Shown piece by piece: positions 1 to 7,190 of a stretch of DNA of 9,299 nt. Made by a program: the position numbers and the translations under genes. The stretch is taken from the NCBI GenBank assembly GCA_022827165.1, contig JAJDTN010000074.1:1-9299 (forward strand). The letters are read 5' to 3'. How positions within the stretch are numbered: the first letter of the stretch is position 1; the number at the start of each line of letters is the position of its first letter. This DNA is from Candidatus Latescibacterota bacterium. GTDB taxonomy: Bacteria; Latescibacterota; UBA2968; UBA8231. Below the pieces are notes generated by a model. That model did no database searches. It was not told where the DNA came from and saw only the letters and a list, made by a program, of their open reading frames with translations.

Positions 1-1
1 C

Positions 2-2899
2 TCGCGGCGGCCCGTGGCCACCAGCAACCTGAGCCACCGCTACAACTACCTCGGCGACCCGCTGGTCTACGGCACCCAGTCGATCCGCTGGGTCGAGTCG
101 CGGGGCCTGGGCACGTCCCGAGGCTACAGCTCGGTCAGCGAAGGCGGATCCCACGGCACCGGCCGGGGCGGCACCGACTACGCGCCCCCCGGCGGCAGCT
201 TCGCCAACCTCTTCAACTACGTCATGGTCGGCTCCGACGGCACCGACTCCTGGCAGGCCCGGGCGATCTACGCCAACGAGCTGCGCTCCAAGTTCACGCC
301 CCTCACCTTCAAGATGTCCAACGTCGACGGCCTGCGCCTCGACGTGGGCACCGAGCACGACAAGTTCTCCGCCCTGTTCTCCAACCTCACGCCCACCGGC
401 GGCGGCTTCATCGTGCCCACCACCATGCTCGGCGCCCACTACGAGCGCAAGGTGGGGTTCCTCAACTTCGGCGCCAGCTTCGTCAACGCCCATCAGTACG
501 AGCACCAGATGTCGAACCGCCACCAGTCCCTCAAGGGCTCTGTGGGCAACATCCAGCGCCCCACGGCGATGGTGGCCGTCCGCATCTCCGACGGCTCGCC
601 CCAGGACGGACGCGACGGGCCGGTGCTCCACGGCTTCAGGGTCTACGTCAACGGCGAGCTGCGGCCGGAGGCCGATGTCTTCGTCCTCCGTCTCAACCAG
701 AGCGGCGCCGGCCGCAAGACGTACGTGGCCGGCCTCCTCGACGAGGGCAAGGACAACGAGCGCCGCAGGCCCCTGGAGCCGGACTACCAGACGATCAACA
801 AGGGGGCGGTCTTCAACAGCTTCGCCGTGTACATCAACTACGCCGCCTTCGACACCGACGCCTACTACAGGGGCTATGAGCACCCCTACTTCATCGACCA
901 CCTCTACTACCGGGACTTCGCCCGCTACGGCCCGGACCACGAGTACGAGGAGGGCGTCACCGTCCACAACCAGTTCGCCCACGAGCTCGCAGAGCCCGAC
1001 GGCGCCTTCGCCCTGATCACCGAGGCCGACCTGCCCCAGGCCTTCGACGGCGAGGAGTACGCCGTCCTCTACGTCGATCTGGAGCCCTTCCAGGAGCAGA
1101 TCAACTCCGTCGACATCGACCTGGAGCTGTCCCGGGACTACCACGTGGAGGTCTCGGAGATCGATCTGGCGGGCAAGCCGGACGACCTGTTCTTCCTGAA
1201 CCCGCGGGAGCGCTACAACTACGCCAGCTTCTTCCGCACCGTCGCCTCGGCGCCCGGCAACTCGAGCAGCGATCAGATCGACAGGGTGCGCGTCGAGGTG
1301 GGGGCGTCTACCGGACTGAGCCTCTACAGCGCCAACGTGTACGGCGTCTTCAAGGGCTTCGAGATCGACGGGGAGTTCAGCCGCAGCTACAGCTATTACC
1401 AGTACGCCAGCGGCGTTCCCGGGCCGCGGGTCTACCCCACGGACGGCGGGCAGACGGTGAACGCCCTGCGCCGGGAGGAGAACCCGGGGGTGCACTCCAA
1501 CATCGACGACAACGCCTACTACCTGACCATCAAGCGCGACTTCCGGAGATTCGGCGTGGGTGGGGAGGTGTTCTCCATGGGAGCCCACTTCAACACCGAG
1601 CTGCGCTCCCACATCGGCCGCAGCGAGGTCAACTTCGGCAACCCGGTGGTCTACAACAACACCTACCTGCACCGGCTGGTGGAGGACAACGACGACAACG
1701 ACCGTTACCCGGACACGTGGTACACCAACCGGCCCTTCATCTGGAACGGGCAGTCCGACCTCGACGGCGTCTTCCCCGGCCTCGACGAGGACAACGACGG
1801 CGTGCCCGACACCAACCGGGACTTCGACGCCACGCCGGACTACCTCGAGCCTTTCCTGACGTACGACGTGGACCCGCAGATCTTCGACTACGGCGCGGAC
1901 CTCAACCACAACGACTATATCGACGCCAGAGAGAACGACCTGCAGCCGGACCTGCCCTACGACCCGGGGCTGCGGGGGCGCCACATCTACGGGACCTTCA
2001 AGCCGATCACGGGGGCCCAGATGACCCTGGGTCTGCTCGACGCCGAGCAGATCGCCGCCGGCGACCCGAACGAGTCCCTCTACGCCAAGGTCGGTTACCA
2101 GCGCCGGATCCCGAGCCTGGGGCGGTTCCAGGGCGCCCTGTTCACCGAGCGCGTGCGAGACGGTGTCGAGGATCCCCTCAGCGTCTACAGCGACGAGGTC
2201 CTGACGGCGGCCGAGCAGCTCCGGCGCGAGTTCGGCGGGTTCCAGCGCAACATCCGCATCTCCCCCTTCCTCGAGGTGCCGCGGGAGGATCCGCTGCTGT
2301 TCAAGAACAGCACCTACTCGCGTTTCTTCGTCGACGCGCGCTGGACGACCCTGCCCGGCCTCAACCTCCACAACAAGGTCAAGTACGAGATCAACCAGCA
2401 GCACGACGGAGAGCTCTACGACGGCACTCTCCAGGAGGGCCGGACCCTGTCGAGGTGGGCCATGGTGCACCGCCTGGACTACCTGTGGCCGATCCGGCCC
2501 AAGCTGAGCCTGTTCTCGGGGCTCAAGTACCGCTTCCTGCGGGAGTGGCAGACGGGAGACGTGACCACGCAGCACGAGCGGCATATCATCCCCATCCTCA
2601 AGCTCAACTACGACCTGACCTTGAGGACCCGCCTTCAGTTCGGGGTGGAGGGCCTGGGCAGCCTCCTGCCCTACTCGGTGGTCGACCTGGCGCAACCTGA
2701 GAACGACTTCGAGCAGTACGACTACGTGCTCATGCTGACCAACAACTCCAAGTACTTCGGCTACATCCTCTCCACCAACGCCGGCCTCAGCCGCAGGAAC
2801 CGGGTCTTCGACGAGCCGGCGGTGGCCGAGGTCAAGGACGAGAAGTTCACGGCGGTCTTCATCAACGTGATCCTCGGCTTCGAGGAGGAGACCTACTAG
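2..2899 (+). CDS. Large outer-membrane beta-barrel protein with calcium-type Asp repeats (5'-truncated)
   Basis: The frame is open to the left edge with no stop, and no signal peptide is visible, so the true start lies upstream. GTG at 14 is only the first internal start-like codon, and residue numbers here count from it (961 residues). The C-terminal 200 residues alternate polar and hydrophobic residues in amphipathic strands separated by short turns, for example RFFVDARWTTL, KLSLFSGLKYRF, RTRLQFGVEGLG and FTAVFINVILGF. This is typical of an outer-membrane barrel, and similar strands occur near residues 100-160 and 425-545. Residues about 175-410 look like a soluble beta-rich domain. Residues 556-642 hold D-x-D-x-D-G-type calcium loops. 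The protein is rich in Tyr, Asn and Asp and has few Lys or Cys, as surface proteins often are. It ends 2 bases before the TPR gene, implying coupled translation. I do not recognise a named family. A TonB-dependent receptor is less likely because no plug or TonB box is seen, though the N-terminus is missing. Barrel call: moderate confidence; exact function: unknown. Confidence 0.6.
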   Translation, partial: SRRPVATSNLSHRYNYLGDPLVYGTQSIRWVESRGLGTSRGYSSVSEGGSHGTGRGGTDYAPPGGSFANLFNYVMVGSDGTDSWQARAIYANELRSKFTPLTFKMSNVDGLRLDVGTEHDKFSALFSNLTPTGGGFIVPTTMLGAHYERKVGFLNFGASFVNAHQYEHQMSNRHQSLKGSVGNIQRPTAMVAVRISDGSPQDGRDGPVLHGFRVYVNGELRPEADVFVLRLNQSGAGRKTYVAGLLDEGKDNERRRPLEPDYQTINKGAVFNSFAVYINYAAFDTDAYYRGYEHPYFIDHLYYRDFARYGPDHEYEEGVTVHNQFAHELAEPDGAFALITEADLPQAFDGEEYAVLYVDLEPFQEQINSVDIDLELSRDYHVEVSEIDLAGKPDDLFFLNPRERYNYASFFRTVASAPGNSSSDQIDRVRVEVGASTGLSLYSANVYGVFKGFEIDGEFSRSYSYYQYASGVPGPRVYPTDGGQTVNALRREENPGVHSNIDDNAYYLTIKRDFRRFGVGGEVFSMGAHFNTELRSHIGRSEVNFGNPVVYNNTYLHRLVEDNDDNDRYPDTWYTNRPFIWNGQSDLDGVFPGLDEDNDGVPDTNRDFDATPDYLEPFLTYDVDPQIFDYGADLNHNDYIDARENDLQPDLPYDPGLRGRHIYGTFKPITGAQMTLGLLDAEQIAAGDPNESLYAKVGYQRRIPSLGRFQGALFTERVRDGVEDPLSVYSDEVLTAAEQLRREFGGFQRNIRISPFLEVPREDPLLFKNSTYSRFFVDARWTTLPGLNLHNKVKYEINQQHDGELYDGTLQEGRTLSRWAMVHRLDYLWPIRPKLSLFSGLKYRFLREWQTGDVTTQHERHIIPILKLNYDLTLRTRLQFGVEGLGSLLPYSVVDLAQPENDFEQYDYVLMLTNNSKYFGYILSTNAGLSRRNRVFDEPAVAEVKDEKFTAVFINVILGFEEETY
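1682..1939 (+). other. Calcium-type Asp/Asn repeat cluster inside the barrel protein
   Basis: This segment encodes residues about 557-642 of the barrel protein. It contains at least three acidic loops: EDNDDNDRYPD (557-567), DLDGVFPGLDEDNDGVPDTN (582-601) followed by RDFDATPDY (602-610), and DLNHNDYIDARENDLQPD (629-646). The D-x-D/N-x-D-G-x-x-D spacing is that of thrombospondin type 3 and dockerin-like calcium-binding loops. It sits between stretches that look like barrel strands, so it is probably an extracellular loop or inserted surface domain. Calcium binding is inferred from the motif only. Confidence 0.6.
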
Positions 2900-2901
2900 G
2901 G

Positions 2902-5900
2902 ATGGGCCTGACCCTGTTCCTCAGCCTGCTGGCCGCCGCCGGCACCTACCTGGCCACCCGCACTCCCACCGAGAGCGAGCTGGTCAGCTCCTTCCAGGAG
3001 GCCCAGCGGTTCTACGCCGAGGGCGCCTACGACCAGGCCATCGACGAGTACACCGACGTCTCCCGCGTGCGCAGCCGGGTGCTGGCCGTCGAACAGGTGC
3101 AGGTGGTGGTGGGCGAGGAGAGCTTCCCCCTCCAGGAGGCCGCCGCCTACCAGATCGGGAACGCCTACTCCAAGCTCTACGAGGAGTACGACCGGTTCGC
3201 GGAAGAGGCGCGCAACGCCGCCCGAAGGGCCGAGTACCGCGCCCTGGCGGACACCTCTTTCGCCCGGGCCATCGCCGCCTTCCGCCGGGTCATCGCCAGC
3301 GGCGGCAACGAGGTCCTCACGGTGCAGGCCCACGGCCGCCTCATCGATCTCTACTTCAGCGCCGAGGCCTATCCCGACGTCATCATCGCTTCCCGCGAGA
3401 TGACCGCCGCCCACTCCGACGACCCCCACGTCATCGTCGCCTACTACAACACCGGGTGGGCCTACTACGAGACCAAGCGGTTCGCCCGCGCCATCGAGTC
3501 CTTCCAGGCCCTGCTGTCCCGGTTCACCAGCGGCTACCGCGCCGACCGCAGCCTCTTCCAGATCGGCGAGTGCCACCGCGAGCGTGGGGAGTTCGAGGAA
3601 GCGATCGAGGCCTACCGCCGCCTCGTGGAACGCCAGCGCATCGGCGAGCTGACCGACGAAGAGCTGCTGCAGATGAAGCGCGAGAAGCTCGCCGGCCTCG
3701 TGGACGAGACCGCCCTCGAGCTGGCGGCCAAGGCCGAGATCCGGGTGGGCACCTGCTTCACCAGCCTCGGACGCTTCGACGAAGGGCTGGAGGCCTACCA
3801 GCGCGTGATCTCCCTCTTCAGCACCGAGCGCCAGCTGGTGGAGGAAGCCTACCTGCGCCTGGCCGACCTGCACCAGGCCCGGGGCGACGAGGACGCGGCC
3901 CTGCGCACCTACCGCGAGGCGATCGACGAGTCCCAGGACCGCACCCTGAGGGCGAGGATCCAGTACGCTCTCGCCGAGCGCCTCTTCGGCCAGGGGGACT
4001 ACGAGCGGGCGATCCAGGAGTACCGCATCTACCTGCAGGGATACGGCGACATCGCCCGGAGCGCCGGCTTCAGCGAGGGCCGGGTGCGCTACCGCGTGGG
4101 CAGCGGCTACCAGCAGCTGGCCCAGCCGCACCTGCAGTCGGGAGACGCGCCGGCGGCGGCCTCGTGGCTGGACCTCGCCATCGCCCAGTACGACACCCTG
4201 TGCGCCGATCCGGCTTCCCCCTACTTCCTCGACTCGCAGTTCAACCGCGCCGTCGCCTTCCAGGCCCTCGGCACGCCGGCGGCCATGGCCAGGGCCCGCG
4301 GCGAGTTCGAGGCGATCATCGATGCCGCCGGCGACGAGCTCTACGTGCAGCGGTCCCTCGGACAGCTCGCCGAGCTGCTCTTCGACTTCGGCGACTACCA
4401 GGGGGCGGTGGAGCGCAGCCGGCAGCTTCTGAGGCAGTTCCCCGGGACCGACTTCGCCGACGAGGCGCACATGCGCATCGGTCTGGCCCACCAGGCCTCC
4501 GAGCAACTGGAACCGGCGGTGGGAGCCTTCCTCCAGGTCGCCGCGGACTCCCCCTTCTTCGTCCGCAGCCGGACCGGCGCCGGCCACGTGCTGCTCGCCC
4601 AGCGGCGCTACGCCGACGCCATCCCCGTGCTCCTGGCGGGGCTGGCCCCGGCCGAGGACCCGGCCCAGCAGGGCAGCCTCCACTACCTGCTCGGGCAGGC
4701 ATACAACGGCGAGGGCGAGCATGCCCGGGCGGTCTCCCACTTCACCGAGGCCCTCGCCAGGCCCGCGGCCCCCCGGCTGGTGGAGGCCCTCCGCCTCAAC
4801 CGGGGCAGCGCCGCCCTGGCCGCCGGGGATCTCGTCCAGGGCGAGGAGGACCTGCTGTGGGTGGTGGCCAACGTGGCCGATCCCGACAAGGTGCGCTACG
4901 CCCAGGACGCCCTCGCCTTCTCCTACGTGAGGCGGGACCGGGGGATCGACGCGGTCCGGATCCTCGAGGAGATGGTGGCCGCCGCCCCCAGCGACGAGCA
5001 ACGCGCCGACCTGCTGAACCGCATGCTCGACCTCTACTACGAGGAGGAGAGCTACCCCCAGACGATCGAGGCCGCCCGGCGCCTCATCGCCCTCGACTTC
5101 GACGACGCCGCCGTCGCCCGCGGCGGCTACGGCACCAAGGAGAAGGCCTACTACCTCCTCGGGGACGCCCTCATGCGGCTCAACCGCGGCTCGGAGGCGG
5201 TGCGCACCTTCCGCGAGGCCCTGCGCGCCCATCCGAACTCGCCCTTCGCCCTGGACATCCGCCTGACCCTGGGCGCCTTCCACTTCGCCGAGGGCGAGCT
5301 CGACGAGGCCAAGGCCCTCTTCCAGGACCTGTCGGGGGGCGACATGACTCCGGAGCAGGCCCTGCTCGTCTCCTTCTACCTGGCCAACACCCACTACAGC
5401 CTGAGGGAGTTCGAGGAGGCCCGCACCCTCTTCCAGCAACTCCTGGCCGGCAATCCGGACGCCCGCGAGCTGCCGGACATCCTCTTCGGCGTGGCCGAGA
5501 GCAACTACCAGCTCGGCGCCTTCGACCGCGCCATCGGACACTACCGGCGGCTCATCGACGAGTTCCCGGGCGAGACGACGGCCGACGATTCCCAGTACAA
5601 CATGGCCTGGTGCCTCATCGAGCTGGACAGGCAGGACGAGGCCATGGCCAGCTTCCGCCGGCTTCTCGACCGCTTCCCCGGCAGCGAGTACGCCGCCTCG
5701 GCGCAGTTCACCTTCGGGGACCACGCCTACAACCTCGGCCGCTACCAGGAGGCGATGGAGGCCTACCTCCTCGTTCAGCAGCGCTATCCCGACGCCGAGA
5801 TCACGGCGGAGGTGCCCCGGCTCGTGGCCGAGCTCAAGGAGGCGATCGCCTACGAGCGTTACGAGCGGGGGATCGCCCTGATGGACTCGGCCGAGGCCGG

Positions 5901-6150
5901 CGGACAGAGCGAGTACTACCAGCAGGCGATCGAGGTGTTCCAGGACGTCATCGCCAGGTACCCGGGCACGGAGAGCGAGATCGGCGCCCTGAGCAACATG
6001 GGCGTCTGCCTGGAGGAACTCGGCCGGTGGCAGGACGCCGTCGGGGCCTACGACCGGGTCATCGGCATGTTCGAGGAGGAGCGAGCCACCCGGGACGCCT
6101 TCCAGTTCGCCAAGGCCCACCGGGACTGGATCGTGAGCGCGCGGCTGTGA
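2902..6150 (+). CDS. Giant exported TPR-repeat scaffold protein (1082 aa)
   Basis: The product is built almost wholly of tetratricopeptide repeats, about 20 by eye. The clearest units cover residues 26-55, 177-209, 214-245, 276-308, 313-345, 351-380, 482-514, 518-550, 591-623, 701-733, 747-779, 783-812, 820-850, 857-889, 894-926, 931-963 and 1027-1057. They show the usual small/aromatic pattern, for example YYNTGWAYYETKRFARAIES and QYNMAWCLIELDRQDEAM. Several units end in a FPG or YPG/YPD turn, as in BamD/YbgF-type periplasmic TPR proteins. The N-terminus LTLFLSLLAAAGTYLA (3-18) is a hydrophobic export or anchor segment, but it has no preceding positive charge, so it is an atypical signal. 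There is no lipobox cysteine. Residues 56-125 are helical but not TPR-like. ATG 2902 follows the upstream stop by 2 bases. AGGAGG at 2883-2888 lies rather far upstream, so coupling to the barrel gene is likely. TPR arrays bind protein partners, and a periplasmic scaffold for the neighbouring barrel and lipoproteins is the natural inference. No catalytic domain is visible. Confidence 0.85.
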   Translation: MGLTLFLSLLAAAGTYLATRTPTESELVSSFQEAQRFYAEGAYDQAIDEYTDVSRVRSRVLAVEQVQVVVGEESFPLQEAAAYQIGNAYSKLYEEYDRFAEEARNAARRAEYRALADTSFARAIAAFRRVIASGGNEVLTVQAHGRLIDLYFSAEAYPDVIIASREMTAAHSDDPHVIVAYYNTGWAYYETKRFARAIESFQALLSRFTSGYRADRSLFQIGECHRERGEFEEAIEAYRRLVERQRIGELTDEELLQMKREKLAGLVDETALELAAKAEIRVGTCFTSLGRFDEGLEAYQRVISLFSTERQLVEEAYLRLADLHQARGDEDAALRTYREAIDESQDRTLRARIQYALAERLFGQGDYERAIQEYRIYLQGYGDIARSAGFSEGRVRYRVGSGYQQLAQPHLQSGDAPAAASWLDLAIAQYDTLCADPASPYFLDSQFNRAVAFQALGTPAAMARARGEFEAIIDAAGDELYVQRSLGQLAELLFDFGDYQGAVERSRQLLRQFPGTDFADEAHMRIGLAHQASEQLEPAVGAFLQVAADSPFFVRSRTGAGHVLLAQRRYADAIPVLLAGLAPAEDPAQQGSLHYLLGQAYNGEGEHARAVSHFTEALARPAAPRLVEALRLNRGSAALAAGDLVQGEEDLLWVVANVADPDKVRYAQDALAFSYVRRDRGIDAVRILEEMVAAAPSDEQRADLLNRMLDLYYEEESYPQTIEAARRLIALDFDDAAVARGGYGTKEKAYYLLGDALMRLNRGSEAVRTFREALRAHPNSPFALDIRLTLGAFHFAEGELDEAKALFQDLSGGDMTPEQALLVSFYLANTHYSLREFEEARTLFQQLLAGNPDARELPDILFGVAESNYQLGAFDRAIGHYRRLIDEFPGETTADDSQYNMAWCLIELDRQDEAMASFRRLLDRFPGSEYAASAQFTFGDHAYNLGRYQEAMEAYLLVQQRYPDAEITAEVPRLVAELKEAIAYERYERGIALMDSAEAGGQSEYYQQAIEVFQDVIARYPGTESEIGALSNMGVCLEELGRWQDAVGAYDRVIGMFEEERATRDAFQFAKAHRDWIVSARL

Positions 6151-6174
6151 GCAACTCCCATTCGTGAGGTTCGC

Positions 6175-6732
6175 ATGGTTTCGATAGATTACCGCCGTCT
6201 CTTCCCGCTGGTCCTCGCAGCGACCCTGCTGACCGGCGATCTGGCCCTGGGCCAGGCTCCGGAGGAGAGGTTCCAGGTACGCGAGCAATACGCCTCCAGG
6301 AAGCAGGCCGTCGCCCTCGCCGTGGCCTTTCCGGGTCTCGGTCACCTGGCCACGGGACACCGCGGGAAAGGCACGGCTCTCGTGGCCGCCGAGATCCTCG
6401 GCCTCGTGGTCTGGCTGACATCGCACGCCGATTACAAGACCCAGTCCGAGCAGATCGACGTGGAGAAGGCGCTCTACCTGTCGATTCGCGAGGGCGGGAC
6501 CTACGAGGGGGCGGAGGAGAGCTGGCAGCGCCTGAACAAGCTCAGGGAGGATGCCGACGGATCCCACCTGCGGCGGCGGCTCTTCGGGGTCATCGCCATC
6601 GGCGTCTACGGCTACAACCTCGTGGATGCCCTGCTCCTCGGGGGGCTGGAGCCGCCCGGCGGCGGCCGCGTCGGGCTGGTGCCGACGGCCACTCCGGAAC
6701 GGACGGGCCTGGCCCTGGTGACCCGCTTCTGA
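6175..6732 (+). CDS. DUF5683-like small exported membrane protein
   Basis: A 185-residue protein of unknown function. Residues 1-27 form a signal peptide (RR at 7-8, then LFPLVLAATLL, with a likely cut after LALGQA). Next comes a hydrophobic stretch with the motif FPGLGHLATGHRGKG (52-66), followed by ALVAAEILGLVVWL (68-81). A charged central helix follows (about 86-130). Finally RRRLFGVIAIGVYGYNLVDALLLGG (133-157) ends in a YN-x-VDA element. The order PG-x-G-x-x-x-x-G-x-x-x-KG, hydrophobic segment, charged middle, then hydrophobic segment with a VDA motif is what I know from DUF5683 proteins. Those are usually seen in Bacteroidota and related phyla. The last residues, RTGLALVTRF, look like a single amphipathic strand ending in Phe. 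The ATG is supported by GAGGT at 6166-6170, 4 bases upstream. The gene starts 24 bases after the TPR gene. Family call: moderate; role: unknown. Confidence 0.6.
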   Translation: MVSIDYRRLFPLVLAATLLTGDLALGQAPEERFQVREQYASRKQAVALAVAFPGLGHLATGHRGKGTALVAAEILGLVVWLTSHADYKTQSEQIDVEKALYLSIREGGTYEGAEESWQRLNKLREDADGSHLRRRLFGVIAIGVYGYNLVDALLLGGLEPPGGGRVGLVPTATPERTGLALVTRF

Positions 6733-6743
6733 TGCCCGAAGGG

Positions 6744-6752
6744 AGAAGGGAG
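6744..6752 (+). promoter_or_regulatory. Strong ribosome binding site for the FN3 lipoprotein gene
   Basis: A purine run AGAAGGGAG ends 5 bases before ATG 6758. It is one of the best Shine-Dalgarno sequences in the window, suggesting that the small lipoprotein is translated independently and perhaps at a high level relative to its neighbours. Confidence 0.65.
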
Positions 6753-6757
6753 TCCTC

Positions 6758-7144
6758 ATGTTGAAGAGAGCGGGCGTGAGCATCGCCCTGGCGGGCGTCA
6801 TCCTCGCCTGGGGGTGCAGCGACGACATCGAGTTGCCCACGGCCTACCACGAAGGGCTCCTGCCGAGGCCCTCCGACGTAGCCGCCTCCGTGGAGGACGG
6901 CGCCATCCACGTCTCCTGGGCGATCGCGTCCGAGGCCAACGTGCAGGGCTTCGTCGTCGGCTTCACCGATTCCAGCGGCGCCGAGCACACCCGGTCGGTG
7001 GAGGATCCGGCCGCCAGGGCCCACTCGGAGCAGGAGCTGGACGTCAGTCCGGGACTCTCGTACCTGGTCCGGGTGTGGGCCTTCGATGCCCGGGGCTTCT
7101 TCGGCCCCCGGTCCGTGGCCGACACCCTGGTGGTCCAGGAGTGA
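6758..7144 (+). CDS. Short lipoprotein with one fibronectin type III-like domain
   Basis: A 128-residue protein. The N-terminus has KR at 3-4, a hydrophobic core to residue 18, and Cys20 in the context LAWGC. This is a lipobox-like site, but the Trp just before Gly is unusual. Residues after Cys20 are S-D-D-I. Residues 36-126 match a fibronectin type III sandwich: PRPSDVAASVEDG, the core Trp in HVSW (51-54), GFVVGFT (64-70), then LSYLVRVWAFDARGFFG (100-116), which carries the tyrosine-corner region and the V-x-A-x-D-x-x-G signature strand. FN3 domains serve as protein-protein or surface-binding modules and are not enzymes. The protein is almost only this domain plus a lipid anchor, so it is probably an accessory subunit of the envelope complex or binds polysaccharide or protein at the outer membrane. 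It is spaced 25 bases from the DUF5683-like gene and 46 from the DUF4159 gene. Confidence 0.7.
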   Translation: MLKRAGVSIALAGVILAWGCSDDIELPTAYHEGLLPRPSDVAASVEDGAIHVSWAIASEANVQGFVVGFTDSSGAEHTRSVEDPAARAHSEQELDVSPGLSYLVRVWAFDARGFFGPRSVADTLVVQE

Positions 7145-7178
7145 GGCTGGGGGGAGATGACCTTGGCGACCCCGCATC

Positions 7179-7185
7179 AAGGTGG
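7179..7185 (+). promoter_or_regulatory. Ribosome binding site that places the DUF4159 start at ATG 7191
   Basis: AAGGTGG lies 5 bases before ATG 7191. Two in-frame GTG codons (7182 and 7185) are possible earlier starts but overlap this site, so they would have no binding site of their own at a usable distance. ACCTT at 7160-7164 can pair with AAGGT at 7179-7183 across a 14-base loop, which could partly mask the site. The stem is only 5 base pairs, so the masking is speculative. Confidence 0.6.
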
Positions 7186-7190
7186 TGAGC

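Noticed and set aside
14..16. GTG at 14 as the true start of the barrel gene
   Set aside because: The frame is open to the window edge, there is no ribosome binding site in the preceding 13 bases, and no signal peptide follows, although the product must be exported. The gene almost certainly begins upstream.
3456..6167. Second plus-strand frame of 903 codons inside the TPR gene
   Set aside because: The translation is dominated by Arg, Pro, Gly and Ala with no TPR pattern. It is the out-of-frame shadow of the TPR gene.
2896..6840. Minus-strand open frame of 1314 codons
   Set aside because: It is codon-aligned antisense to two clear genes. Its translation is a monotonous Gly/Val/Leu/Glu-rich sequence with no recognisable domain, and its openness is explained by the absence of TTA, CTA and TCA codons in the sense genes.
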